Shown: piece by piece, positions 18,936 to 28,297 of the stretch
Layout of the letters: each line of letters begins with the position of its first letter
Numbering within the stretch: position 1 is the first letter of the stretch
DNA from: Nostoc sp. 106C
Lineage (GTDB): Bacteria > Cyanobacteriota > Cyanobacteriia > Cyanobacteriales > Nostocaceae
Assembly: GCF_002154725.1 (NCBI RefSeq)
Contig: NZ_MTAW01000219.1
Span: 61,802-125,801, forward strand
Direction of reading: 5' to 3'
DNA length: 64,000 nt
Position numbers and translations under genes: made by a program
The notes under the pieces: generated by a model
The model's input: the letters and a program-made list of their open reading frames with translations, nothing else
Database searches by the model: none
Told to the model about the DNA's origin: nothing

Positions 18936-19196
18936 TTATTTCGGATTTCTCAACCGCAATCTGAAACTTTCAACTGTGTAGAATAAAGCAGAAATTGCTA
19001 GCAAAACTAAACTAAACTGCGGTAATTCATCTAGATATTTGCCTTGCAGTAGAAGATTTATTCCGGCAATTAAAAAGCCTATAATTAACAAAACATCTTG
19101 ACGTTTAAAAATTTTAGGTTTCACAAAAGGGACAGCAGATAAAGCCATTGCTGCAAGTATTAAGATACTGCCGATGAAATTGGTTGAATTTTTCAT
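18936..19196 (-). CDS. Small Ycf66-like membrane protein
   Basis: An 86-residue protein with three hydrophobic segments (FIGSILILAAMALSAVPFV, VLLIIGFLIAGINLLL, FSLVLLAISALFYTVESF) and a basic tail, LRLRNPK. The pattern of a short Arg/Lys loop, a GI-LLLQG segment and a closing helix ending in RLR resembles the N-terminal domain of Ycf66, a cyanobacterial/plastid membrane protein of unknown function. The C-terminal membrane region of the adjacent kinase shows the same pattern. It lies 24 nt downstream of the kinase, so the two genes probably form an operon. Confidence 0.6.
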   Translation of the reverse strand: MKNSTNFIGSILILAAMALSAVPFVKPKIFKRQDVLLIIGFLIAGINLLLQGKYLDELPQFSLVLLAISALFYTVESFRLRLRNPK

Positions 19197-19220
19197 AATT
19201 TAGTATGCAATCGGTCTTTT

Positions 19221-20543
19221 TTACCTAAGTCCTCGCAGGCGGATACATTCTGCTAGTGAGAAAATACCGATTCCTGCTAATAAAAATTGACTCATTTGGA
19301 TTTCTGGCTTGACATATTGATTTTGAAATAACAGCAGTATGCCACAAATGCAGAAAATAACAGCAAAGACAGCGTCATAGTCTCGTGCAACCTTAGAATA
19401 CCAAGAACGCAGAAAAAATAACCCTGCGCCAAAAGCTGCCAGACCAACACCTAACAAAACAATCCAGGTAGTTGACTTAAAGAAAAATAATCCAGCCGCG
19501 CCTACAAAAGGTATAAATCTAATTACAGATAGTGCTTGATTAAGAGAACTTACGGCTGTAACTTGAGATGCTGGTTGAAAGGCGTCTCCACGATCGCCAA
19601 CAGGTATGGCAGTTGTTGGCGGTTGTGTAGGGGAATTACTTACAGGTGGGGAATTTACTGGTTGAGTTGGTGCAGAGGCGCTGACAGGCGGTGAAATTAA
19701 AGGTTGAGTCGGTGCAGAAAAGTTTACTAATTCCCGCAGATCTTGTAAGACTTCTGTAGCAGACTGATAGCGATCGCGGTAATGGTAACGTACCATCTTT
19801 TGCACAAAATCTGCCAGTCGTAGCGAAACCTGTGTATAGTTTTGCCAGACAATCTCACCCGTTTCTGGATTTTCGGGTAATTGTCTTGGTGACATTCCTG
19901 TTAAGGCTTGGATAGCAACCATCCCGACGGCATAAATATCACTGTTGTGGCGTGGTTTCCCTTGGGCCTGTTCTGCTGGCATATAACCAGGAGTGCCAAT
20001 AGCTACAGTAGCGGCTGTTTGGCTAGGTGATGCTGCTATTTGCGTTTGCATCTGTTTAACCGCGCCGAAATCAATTAACACTAATTTGCCATCAGAGTCT
20101 CGCCTAATTAAGTTATCAGGCTTGAGATCGCGATGAATCACTCCGTAGCTATGAACAAACTCTAAAATTCCTAAAACATCTTGTAGCATCTGGATAACTT
20201 GGCTTTCGTGCCAACATTTACCAAGTTGCATTTCCGCGCTGAGTGGATGTCCCACAATTAACTCTTGCACCAAGCAAAATTCTTCATTTTCTTCAAAGTA
20301 AGCCAAAAGACGCGGAATTTGGTCATGATTACCCAACTGCTCTAGTATTTCTGCTTCGCTATTAAACAGGCGTCTGGCAATTTGCAAGTAATTGGGATCA
20401 GAAGTGGCAGGTTTTAACAGCTTGAGAACACACTTCGGGTTACCCGGTCGGCGGGTGTCTTCCACAATGTATGTTTCTCCAAATCCTCCAGCACTTAAAA
20501 CTTGGATAACTTTGTAACGCCCATCTAATAGCTTTCCTAGCAT
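19221..20543 (-). CDS. Membrane-anchored Ser/Thr protein kinase (Hanks type)
   Basis: A 440-residue protein. The kinase domain spans about 1-270, with a Gly loop (LSAGGFGET, 16-24), catalytic Lys41, HRDLKPDN (137-144), DFG (158-160) and the activation segment GTPGYMPAEQ. A Thr/Pro/Ser/Gln-rich linker follows (about 280-335, with repeats of APTQP). At least three membrane helices come next, and the end (AVIFCICGILLLFQ ... LAGIGIFSLAECIRLR) is Ycf66-like, similar to the small protein encoded next. All catalytic residues are present. It is one of the many cyanobacterial SpkA/SpkB-style kinases; the substrate is unknown. Confidence 0.93.
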   Translation of the reverse strand: MLGKLLDGRYKVIQVLSAGGFGETYIVEDTRRPGNPKCVLKLLKPATSDPNYLQIARRLFNSEAEILEQLGNHDQIPRLLAYFEENEEFCLVQELIVGHPLSAEMQLGKCWHESQVIQMLQDVLGILEFVHSYGVIHRDLKPDNLIRRDSDGKLVLIDFGAVKQMQTQIAASPSQTAATVAIGTPGYMPAEQAQGKPRHNSDIYAVGMVAIQALTGMSPRQLPENPETGEIVWQNYTQVSLRLADFVQKMVRYHYRDRYQSATEVLQDLRELVNFSAPTQPLISPPVSASAPTQPVNSPPVSNSPTQPPTTAIPVGDRGDAFQPASQVTAVSSLNQALSVIRFIPFVGAAGLFFFKSTTWIVLLGVGLAAFGAGLFFLRSWYSKVARDYDAVFAVIFCICGILLLFQNQYVKPEIQMSQFLLAGIGIFSLAECIRLRGLR

Positions 20544-20755
20544 GGTGTGGCTAACACAAGTGTTTTGATAACATGATCTTGCTACATGATAACGGAATAG
20601 TTGCTATCACTTAGTATTAAAGTCTTGCTACAGCCTGTGTTCTCACTGTTTTGGGATATAGCTACAATTAAGCCAAATCTTCATGCATTTCTTCCTAGCG
20701 CTGAAGAACGTTAGGATACTGAATGAATTGTTACTCATCCAACGGTAATTTCCTT

Positions 20756-21253
20756 ATGAGCCAACTGGAAAAAGTTCAAGCTGAGTACGAAAAGTTTACT
20801 GAACAATTTCAGAGTGTAATTATTAGCACCGTTAACGCCCAGGGAATACCCAACGCTAGTTATGCTCCCTTTGTGATGGATAATTCCCAAAATATTTATA
20901 TCTACGTCAGCGGTCTTTCCACTCATACCAAAAATATCTATGCCAATCCTCATGTTTGTGTCTTATTTATTGAGAATGAAGCTCAGACTAATCAAATTTT
21001 TGCTCGTCGCCGGTTAAGTTTTGATTGTACGGCTACTGTGATAGAACGGGAAACTGACCAATGGAATAAAATTGTTGAGCAATTTCAAGAACGTTTTGGT
21101 GAAATTGTCGAAGTTTTACGCGGTTTATCTGACTTTCGGATTTTCCAGTTAACTCCGAGTGAAGGCCGTTTTATAGTTGGTTTTGGAGCAGCTTATCACA
21201 TCAGTGGTGATAACCTCCAGCAACTTGTTCAGATTACAGGAGATAAAGCCTAG
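20756..21253 (+). CDS. HugZ-like / pyridoxamine 5'-phosphate oxidase-fold protein
   Basis: A 165-residue protein of the split-barrel flavin/heme-binding fold: FQSVIISTVNAQGIPNASYA, IYIYVSGLSTHTKNIYANPH, VLFIENEAQTNQIFARRRLS and a C-terminal FIVGFGAAYHI. The GFG-A-H ending is typical of HugZ (heme utilisation) proteins, which bind and may degrade heme; related members bind FMN. ATG 20756 (MSQLEKVQAEY) matches the usual family start; ATG 20723 adds eleven unconserved residues. It stands alone between the divergent kinase gene and the hydrolase, 47 nt before the latter. Whether it binds heme is inference. Confidence 0.8.
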   Translation: MSQLEKVQAEYEKFTEQFQSVIISTVNAQGIPNASYAPFVMDNSQNIYIYVSGLSTHTKNIYANPHVCVLFIENEAQTNQIFARRRLSFDCTATVIERETDQWNKIVEQFQERFGEIVEVLRGLSDFRIFQLTPSEGRFIVGFGAAYHISGDNLQQLVQITGDKA

Positions 21254-21300
21254 AATTTCGTCCTTTGTAATTTATAACTTGATACCGCACACATAATTTT

Positions 21301-22188
21301 ATGCTTCAGTTTCAACCTCCTGGCTTTGGGCACAAAGTCATCAATACCTCATTGGGAGCAATGGTTTACTATACCCAAACGACTGCACCCTGGTCGATTG
21401 CTGACACTGAAGATTTACCCACTTTAGTGTTTCTGCACAACTTTGGAGGCGGTGCATCTGCATACGAATGGTCTAAAGTTTATCCAGCATTTGCTTCTAG
21501 TTACCGCATATTAGCCCCAGACTTAATTGGTTGGGGAGAATCTGCTCATCCAGTCTGGGATTATCAAATTAGGGATTATCTGAGTGCGATCGCGGAATTT
21601 ATTATCAAGACTTGTCGCCAACCTGTGACAGTTGTCGCCTCATCCTTGACAGCGGCTTTCACTATTCGTTTGGCTATTACCCAACCAGATTTATTTGACG
21701 CATTGTTTCTAGTCTCTCCCTCTGGTTTTGATGATTTTGGGCAAGGTTCTGGACGTAGGTTGCCCCTGTCACTGATCAATACACCATTGTTGGATAATTT
21801 AATTTATGCCCTTGGTGCAGAAAATGAATTTGCAGTGCGCAACTTTCTCCAAAGTTTTCTGTTTGCTAAACCAGAACGAGTCTCAAGAGAAATGGTGCAA
21901 GCTTATTTAACTTCTGCACAACAGCCTAATGCCAAGTTTGCAGCCTTAGCATTTTTGCGGGGCGACCTTTACTTTGACTTGAGTTTATATCTTCAGCAAC
22001 TCAAAATTCCAACTGTGTTTTTTTGGGGAGAAAAAGCACAATTTACTAGCATCAAATTGGGGAGAAGGTTAGCAAATTTAAATCCAAGGGTGATTCGAGA
22101 TTTTTATGCGATCGCTGATACAGGAATATTACCTCATCTAGAAATGCCAGAGGTATTTATTGGGCTGTTACAAAAGTATTTAAAATAG
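21301..22188 (+). CDS. Alpha/beta hydrolase
   Basis: A 295-residue alpha/beta-hydrolase: oxyanion loop LVFLHNFGGGASAYEW, strand and turn YRILAPDLIGWGES, nucleophile elbow VTVVASSLTAAF, and a late PHLEMPEVF supplying the catalytic His. The elbow is S-S-L-T-A instead of the usual G-x-S-x-G; this Ala-for-Gly pattern is known in cyanobacterial/plastid hydrolases and does not by itself imply loss of activity. The acid is probably the Asp in FYAIADTG or one before it. It may be co-transcribed with the upstream HugZ-like gene. Substrate unknown. Confidence 0.85.
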   Translation: MLQFQPPGFGHKVINTSLGAMVYYTQTTAPWSIADTEDLPTLVFLHNFGGGASAYEWSKVYPAFASSYRILAPDLIGWGESAHPVWDYQIRDYLSAIAEFIIKTCRQPVTVVASSLTAAFTIRLAITQPDLFDALFLVSPSGFDDFGQGSGRRLPLSLINTPLLDNLIYALGAENEFAVRNFLQSFLFAKPERVSREMVQAYLTSAQQPNAKFAALAFLRGDLYFDLSLYLQQLKIPTVFFWGEKAQFTSIKLGRRLANLNPRVIRDFYAIADTGILPHLEMPEVFIGLLQKYLK

Positions 22189-22225
22189 ACTAATCTTTTT
22201 TCTTGGTCTATATTCTCCCCAAAGG

Positions 22226-24007
22226 TCATTCTTCCTCATACTCAGATTTGTCTACATCTTCTAACGGATGAGAATCCAATACAAGAGATTTACCCATCGC
22301 TTTTTCGATGCGATTAACCAAAGCTTTTTGTCTAGCTTGGAAGAAAGCCTCAAAATTATCTACTCGTAGAACTATTGGATCTATAACATGCGATCGCAAA
22401 ATTTCATCCATTCGTTCCTTAGATATACCAGCTTTGTCTTGAAGACAAGATAAATAAACACTAGGTGCATTACCACCAATAATTTTGTTAGTTCTAGATG
22501 ATAGAGGAGTTTTGTTGACAGCACTATCGTAATTTTCGGGTTTAATGCCGTTCTTTTCACACCAACTTCGAGGAAAAATATGATGAATATCAATAGATTC
22601 ATCAAAGTACTTCAAAGTGTCAATCTCAACACCTGTAAAAAAATCGCATCCTTCATCTCGTAATAACAAAGCAGACAAACCTTTATAAGCAGCACTGCGG
22701 CGTGTGTAAAGTCTTACTAGTCTATTTGGAGCAAAGTTAGCATCTGTGATGGTGTCAGGTTCAGAATCGCTAGATTCGATCCATTTTACAACTTGCCTCA
22801 AATCTTTAGCTATGCGCCCTTCAATCGCACTGCTATAAAGTTCACCAAAGACTCCGCACCAATACCAACGGACCAATTTCTCACGTATTAGATGTGTGTC
22901 GCTGTGATCGCCTAATACTGCAAAAATAGCTGCAAGTGCTGTAACTTGAGATTGGTAGGGTAAATCTCTAGCAGAAAATATTTTTTGTGTATGCAGTAAT
23001 ATAGCGGCTTTTTCAAATCCTTGAGTGACTTTCTCAGCCCATTTTTTATATTCTTCGAGTTTCAAATCCAAAATATCTTTACGAGTACAACCAATACTAG
23101 CGCCTCGTTCATAAGTTGCACCCAAAGTTACTGCTTGCAAAAAATCAGTACTGTAAATATTCCCTAATATTGGAAATTTCTTCAGTTGTTTTTCACGAAT
23201 TGCCCAATCTTGTCGCAGTTGAAACTTATCGGCAGCAAATGTTGCTGTCAGTAACTCAAAAACCGTCAGCGAAACACCACCAGTATTTACTTTTTCAAAA
23301 ACTTGACAAACTGCTTCCCTTGGTGTTTCCTTACGCAGCAAAATGACTGGTACTAAATATTGTTCAAATGGCTTAATTATTTCCAGAGTAAATTGACTAA
23401 ATAATTTAATTTTCTCCTTCTGAAAATCCCAAAATTCATTATAATTATGCATCCAATTAGAATAATCAAAAATTTGTGTAACTGGGAATAGATCGTTTTT
23501 GTACTCTGCTTCAAGTGTTGAGTAGTCTGCTAAAATCTCACTGCTAAAATTGCGAATAATTTTGTCTTCTGGCAAACTAACAATCGCATCCTGACGCTCA
23601 ACATTTGGAGCGAGCGCCTTGGTAATATTAATGTAATACCAGCGTTTAATCTCTTTGCCTCGCGCATCCTTTGTGATTACAGGCTTTGGTGATAGCAAAG
23701 CTTGAAACAGTGAAGTTAATCGCTGCTGTCCATCTAAAATCATCCTTTCTGGTTCTGTAGGCTTACTCAGGATCGCACCTTCAATTGGACGAGCCTCAAA
23801 CCGCACATCAGGATTACCAGTTTGTAGCATCATCACAACTCCAACTGGATAGGAGAGCGAAATGCTAGCTAATATGCTACGTATCTGCTCATCATTCCAA
23901 ACCCAAGGACGCTGGAAATCTGGTAGCTGTGTTTTTCCCTCCTTTGTGCTTCGCAACAGGTCAAGTAATGCTTCCGTGGTATGGTCAAAGTGTTTAATCG
24001 CTGGCAT
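22226..24007 (-). CDS. GmrSD-like DUF262/DUF1524 (HNH) protein
   Basis: A 593-residue protein from ATG 24007 (MPAIKHFDHTTEALLDLL), chosen because 48 upstream residues look unconserved. The N-terminal DUF262 (GmrS/ParB-like nucleotidase fold) shows LPDFQRPWVWNDEQI and MILDGQQRLTSLF (about 92-97). A middle helical region follows, and near residues 490-530 an HNH module (IDIHHIFPRSWCEKN ... NKTPLSSRTNKIIG) of DUF1524/GmrD type. Single-chain GmrSD enzymes are NTP-dependent type IV restriction enzymes acting on modified DNA; related DUF262 proteins serve other anti-phage systems. Both motif sets look intact. No methyltransferase or other defence partner is next to it except a Uma2 protein. Confidence 0.85.
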   Translation of the reverse strand: MPAIKHFDHTTEALLDLLRSTKEGKTQLPDFQRPWVWNDEQIRSILASISLSYPVGVVMMLQTGNPDVRFEARPIEGAILSKPTEPERMILDGQQRLTSLFQALLSPKPVITKDARGKEIKRWYYINITKALAPNVERQDAIVSLPEDKIIRNFSSEILADYSTLEAEYKNDLFPVTQIFDYSNWMHNYNEFWDFQKEKIKLFSQFTLEIIKPFEQYLVPVILLRKETPREAVCQVFEKVNTGGVSLTVFELLTATFAADKFQLRQDWAIREKQLKKFPILGNIYSTDFLQAVTLGATYERGASIGCTRKDILDLKLEEYKKWAEKVTQGFEKAAILLHTQKIFSARDLPYQSQVTALAAIFAVLGDHSDTHLIREKLVRWYWCGVFGELYSSAIEGRIAKDLRQVVKWIESSDSEPDTITDANFAPNRLVRLYTRRSAAYKGLSALLLRDEGCDFFTGVEIDTLKYFDESIDIHHIFPRSWCEKNGIKPENYDSAVNKTPLSSRTNKIIGGNAPSVYLSCLQDKAGISKERMDEILRSHVIDPIVLRVDNFEAFFQARQKALVNRIEKAMGKSLVLDSHPLEDVDKSEYEEE

Positions 24008-24262
24008 ATCTTTGAAATTTATGTAGGAAAGACATATTTTTAGCTTTCCCGAATTCCTGTTCAGCTTAACTTTGAGAGATAAATACTTAGTAAAATGCAA
24101 TACAATTGATGCAGGCTGGTGAGTCCGCTTACGCCAAAACTTTGCAAACATTCCTGGAACCAGATGCTCAAATTACAAGAATAAGCTTGAATCGGCAAGC
24201 TGCTTCGATCGCAATTAGCTATCAATTTAGTTGCTGGTAGCGATGTCTACGGCGGGCTACGC

Positions 24263-25099
24263 CTAAATACTCAGTTCCTCTATTTCCGATTCAGATAAAC
24301 CCGTGATCTTAGCTACCTGTGCTGCTGTCATACCTGATCGCAGTAAATTTCTTGCTGTTTGCTGCAACTGCAATTCAGCCCGTTCAGCTCGTTGGCGTTC
24401 CTGTTCAGCTCGTTGGCGTTCCTGTTCAGCCCGTTGAGTTTCCTGTTCAGCCCGTTGGCGTTCCTGTTCAGCCCATTGGCGTGCCTTTTCCTCTGCTGTT
24501 GGTAATAACTCCCCATCCAAAGTTGCCCAACGCAACCAAGTTGTATTCACGCCTTTGTAAGTACCTTGCCAACGTAGTAATGCTAATCCTAATGCTTGAC
24601 TCACCAATTTATTCTCTGCATTAGCTACTATTGGTTGATATACTCCACTACCAAGAGAAAAACCAGCCCAATCATCAGGATTGAAGGGATCAAACCAGAA
24701 ATATTCTGGGACACGCATCTGATTTTGATAAATTAGCTTTTTCTCATCTTTATCTGTGGCTGCGGTAGCTGGAGAGAGCAATTCAATCACTACGTCCGGG
24801 CCTTTACCTTCTTCCCAAACAACCCAACTGCGACGTTCTCCCTTGGGGACTCCCAATACAGCAAAAAAATCTGGGCCTCTGAAATCTTGGTTTTTTAACT
24901 GTGCCAAGCTGAAGTAGACAAACATATTGCCACTTGTATATCCATCCTCCCGTTGTTCCAGCCAAGTCTCTACGACATCAATTAACAATTCCATTTGCAT
25001 TTTATGTCGTTGGCTTTCCATTGGGATACCGTCATCATATGGTAGCTCCGCTTGGGTTGGCGGAAATTTGACATCGGGTGCAGCTAGAGTTTCTGACAT
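24263..25099 (-). CDS. Uma2-family putative endonuclease with heptad-repeat tail
   Basis: A 278-residue protein. Residues about 20-190 form the Uma2 (DUF820) PD-(D/E)xK-type fold: FRGPDFFAVLGVP, GPDVVIELLSPATAATDKDEK (core Asp/Glu/Lys), LIYQNQMRVPEYFWFDP. From about 205 a highly charged coiled coil repeats AEQERQR every seven residues, encoded by a 21-bp tandem repeat. The end, LLRSGMTAAQVAKITGLSES, resembles a small helix-turn-helix. Uma2 genes are extremely numerous in filamentous cyanobacteria and no biological role is established. Confidence 0.88.
   Translation of the reverse strand: MSETLAAPDVKFPPTQAELPYDDGIPMESQRHKMQMELLIDVVETWLEQREDGYTSGNMFVYFSLAQLKNQDFRGPDFFAVLGVPKGERRSWVVWEEGKGPDVVIELLSPATAATDKDEKKLIYQNQMRVPEYFWFDPFNPDDWAGFSLGSGVYQPIVANAENKLVSQALGLALLRWQGTYKGVNTTWLRWATLDGELLPTAEEKARQWAEQERQRAEQETQRAEQERQRAEQERQRAERAELQLQQTARNLLRSGMTAAQVAKITGLSESEIEELSI
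24390..24473. repeat. 21-bp tandem repeat (four units) inside the Uma2 gene
   Basis: Four near-identical 21-bp units run head to tail (plus-strand unit CGTTGGCGTTCCTGTTCAGC plus one base). Each encodes one RAEQERQ-type heptad, so gain or loss of units changes coiled-coil length without breaking the frame. Confidence 0.9.
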
Positions 25100-25245
25100 G
25101 GCTTTTAAGGTTTTGGCTAGCCATTGCGGATATTTCTATTTTACTTGAACTGGAGAATGGGCATTAGTTATTGTTTCTTATTTCCTTTCTAACCACTAAT
25201 ACCTAGTTCCTTTGAACTGTAGCTGAGTTACGGTGAATTGGTATA

Positions 25246-25782
25246 TCAATCAATTTCAGCTTCGGCGTTAATATTAACCTCAGAATTATCTTTGATGGGC
25301 CAATTAAACAATCTTGGCAACTGGGACACATCTAAAGCATAGTTGGCTGTCCAGAGCACAATTTCTAACAGCAATAAATTTCGTACCCAGATCAGTTCAG
25401 GTTCCGAACCCACGAGTGTCAAGCCTTCATAAAGCTGCCAGATGCGATAAGGCAAGTATAAGTAAGGAACCATTACCCAAGTGACTGATTGAAACTGCCT
25501 TAGTGTTATGCTTTCAAAGAGAATTTGTAACCCTAGCATAATAAAATACCAAAGCAATACAGTTAATACACTGCTGTAGCTCCATACCACACCCCACAAC
25601 AGCATTACTATTAGGGGTAGAACAATTCCACCAATTTGCACTGTAGAAAACCAAATTTTATACCACCCTAGCAGTGGTTTAGGTAAAATCATAGGATTGG
25701 CATTCCTCCATAGCCAGCCCACAACCACAGTAAAAAATGTAGCTACTATAAAAAAGAGCAGGTTTTCTATCAATAGGTACAT
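25246..25782 (-). CDS. Hypothetical membrane protein
   Basis: A 178-residue protein with about four hydrophobic segments: ENLLFFIVATFFTVVVGWLW, VQIGGIVLPLIVMLLWGVVW, SVLTVLLWYFIMLGLQILF and WVRNLLLLEIVLWTANYALD. The C-terminal tail is short and acidic. No family or catalytic motif recognised. ATG start with no strong Shine-Dalgarno sequence. It stands alone between the Uma2 gene and transketolase, on the same strand as both. Confidence 0.7.
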   Translation of the reverse strand: MYLLIENLLFFIVATFFTVVVGWLWRNANPMILPKPLLGWYKIWFSTVQIGGIVLPLIVMLLWGVVWSYSSVLTVLLWYFIMLGLQILFESITLRQFQSVTWVMVPYLYLPYRIWQLYEGLTLVGSEPELIWVRNLLLLEIVLWTANYALDVSQLPRLFNWPIKDNSEVNINAEAEID

Positions 25783-26159
25783 GAGCGTCTTATCTTCCTC
25801 TGCTACACTAATTTAATTTTGCTGCCAGACTCAATATTTTTAGACCTCCCGCAGGCTAGAAGCCTTGTTATTAATTAGATTTTCTCCAAATAGCGATCGC
25901 TCTAACATCCGATTTCCAAATCCTGATTCTTGCGTGCTTTTAGAGCAAATGTGGATGCAGTTGTTGAAGACAGTCTTTAGTTATCTCACTCCTGCTTTTC
26001 CTTTGATCACTCGATAGACATGTCTGCACTTGCTCTCAAATGCAAATTCAGTCAGATCTCCAAGTCTGTTATCTTTTTATAGTCAGGACTTGGAGACTTT
26101 CTTAGCTTATGCTCTGTGATATCGCGATCGCTTAAGTTAAGTGTGATTCAACCCAACGA
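25783..26159. other. Intergenic region, no feature recognised
   Basis: 377 bp between two minus-strand genes. It contains two HIP1-type GCGATCGC octamers and AT-rich stretches. No open frame with coding character and no convincing terminator seen. Confidence 0.6.
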
Positions 26160-28079
26160 TTACTTTGGTCCGACTAGCTCCTTTACCTTGTTGATAATGC
26201 TTACTGGATCGATTCCTTGATGTGGGTACTGTTCCCATAGACCACCACAACCTTCCTGATGAGTGCCAAGATGAGCATATTTAGGAGTTAATCCGCGCTC
26301 TAACAACCAAGAACCGAAACGGCTACCTAGGCCAGTCCGGCGGTTGAAGGCTTCTACAACCAGAACAAAAGGTGCTTTCCCGATTTTGGCGATCGCTTCT
26401 TCATCAACTACATTCAAAGTCGGCTTGTTAATCAAACCTACATCTAATCCTTCCTGCTTCAGACGTTCTACAGCATCAAGAGAACGGTATAAAGCATCAC
26501 CAAAACTCACGATGTAGCCTTGTGTTCCTTCGCGGATAACTTCATCTTTACCAGGGACAAATTTGTAACCATTGCCAAAGAAGTCATTACCGTTACTATC
26601 CAAAATATTAGGCACCTTGGAACGGGTGGAGAAAATAAACCGCAATCCAGGTTCAGAGAACACAGTTTCTACACAGGCTGTCATTTGGTTGACATCTGCG
26701 GGGAAGTACAGCCTTGTTTCATAGCCATCATCCAAGCCATTATCGGCAAACATATTATTTAAACCGAAATGACAGGTGTTATCTGCCATGTCATCAATAC
26801 CTGCGTGAGAAAAGTGACACAGAACGTTGGATTTGTTCAACCGCGCCATTGTGATTTCGGAGATGCACATTTCTAAAAAGGCGCTGAAGGTGGCAAAAAT
26901 ACCTTGCTTGCCTTGGGTCATCCCAAATCCAGCCGCAGCCGAGAAGTTACCCCGTTCCATAATGCCAGAGGGAATAAAGACTTCGGGGTATGTATCATGG
27001 ATTTTCTTCAGACCGCAGGAGCCTTCTAAATCGCTATCAATCACCAAGACTTTTTCTTTGCGTTCTGTTTCACTCATGCGACTGAGGACACCTACAACAG
27101 CTTCACCAAACACATTGCGGTTAGCTCCCCATTTGTCGCTGGAACCCAGAAATGTATAGGTTTGCTTGGGTTTCTGGATGCTCTTCAGGTATTCAACAGC
27201 CGCAGTTTGTCCGCGAGATTCGAGATATTTAATTGCCAAATCTACGGAAATTACATCATGACCGTGAGTTGAGCCTTCTAAGCCTTCAATACCAGGACAC
27301 ATGGGGCGTTTGTTGATCACAGCGATCGCTCCGGGTGTATTCACGGCTTCGCAAAGGCGGCGGTATAAATCATCCAAATCTTCCCCGTCTCCTTGCAGCA
27401 CCTTCAACCCGTGACCCTCTAGGGTTTTGGCGACAGTAAAACCAGGTAAATATTTAGAAGGATGCCCGGCGATTGTTACATCATTATCATCAATAATCAG
27501 CTTGACGTTGAGATGCTGGGCAATAGCTAAACGGGCAGCTTCCGCATCGTTACCTTCTTGCTGGGAACCATCAGAACCGAGACAGAAAACCACCTTGCCA
27601 GGATTAGCTATTGCTACACCATTGACGTAGGGCCATACATGTCCCAGTCGTCCAGAACTAAATTTCACACCTGGAGTCAGTCCTAATTCTGGATGTCCTG
27701 GTAAATGGGAATTTGCCTCCCGATAGCGTAGGAGTTGCTCGGCTGGTAAGTCACCGTGCAGCGTTGCCATCAAATACTGGGTTGCAACCCGATGTCCGGC
27801 TTCATCAAAGAAAATCGGTACAAATTGCTCTGATGCGCCTCGGAAAAAAGCATCAAGGATCAACACCTCTGGAACTGTATCGTATGGCCCGCCAGTATGA
27901 CCACCCACTCCTCTAGCCGCACCTGTCGCTGTAAAAAAGACGATCGCATCCCGGCAGAGTTGAATGTTTGCTTTTAGTGTTTGTCGCTGTTCCGCCGTCA
28001 GTGTGGCATTTGCTGGATTCAATGCCAAATATTTATAAGCACCGAGATCAATAGGAAATTGGGTTTTAGCAATAGTCAT
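26160..28079 (-). CDS. Transketolase-like enzyme
   Basis: A 639-residue thiamine-diphosphate enzyme: GGHTGGPYDTVPEVLILDAFF near the N-terminus, the TPP motif CLGSDGSQQEGNDAEAARLA followed by LNVKLIIDDND, a pyrimidine-binding domain (SAAAGFGMTQGKQGIFATFSA) and a C-terminal transketolase domain (FVLVVEAFNRRTGLGSRFGS). It should transfer two-carbon units between sugar phosphates. It is shorter than, and clearly divergent from, the usual Calvin-cycle transketolase of about 670 residues, so it is probably a second, specialised paralogue. A DeoR-type sugar-phosphate regulator is transcribed divergently from the shared 413-bp upstream region, which suggests regulated carbohydrate use. Confidence 0.88.
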   Translation of the reverse strand: MTIAKTQFPIDLGAYKYLALNPANATLTAEQRQTLKANIQLCRDAIVFFTATGAARGVGGHTGGPYDTVPEVLILDAFFRGASEQFVPIFFDEAGHRVATQYLMATLHGDLPAEQLLRYREANSHLPGHPELGLTPGVKFSSGRLGHVWPYVNGVAIANPGKVVFCLGSDGSQQEGNDAEAARLAIAQHLNVKLIIDDNDVTIAGHPSKYLPGFTVAKTLEGHGLKVLQGDGEDLDDLYRRLCEAVNTPGAIAVINKRPMCPGIEGLEGSTHGHDVISVDLAIKYLESRGQTAAVEYLKSIQKPKQTYTFLGSSDKWGANRNVFGEAVVGVLSRMSETERKEKVLVIDSDLEGSCGLKKIHDTYPEVFIPSGIMERGNFSAAAGFGMTQGKQGIFATFSAFLEMCISEITMARLNKSNVLCHFSHAGIDDMADNTCHFGLNNMFADNGLDDGYETRLYFPADVNQMTACVETVFSEPGLRFIFSTRSKVPNILDSNGNDFFGNGYKFVPGKDEVIREGTQGYIVSFGDALYRSLDAVERLKQEGLDVGLINKPTLNVVDEEAIAKIGKAPFVLVVEAFNRRTGLGSRFGSWLLERGLTPKYAHLGTHQEGCGGLWEQYPHQGIDPVSIINKVKELVGPK

Positions 28080-28297
28080 GGCGTATTTCTGAAATAGGGA
28101 CTAATTTGGACAGACCAACCGCATGAGCAAATCACGAAAAATAAATATCCAATCGTTTCCCAAGCAAAAGCAGCCCACTAGGAATCATTATTGAACCATG
28201 TGGCTTAAGTTGACACGCGCGCAAGTGCCAAAATTAATACATTTAACTGTGCCTGAATGTGCTTGAATTTAATTGAAGTTACGGATAAACGTACAAA

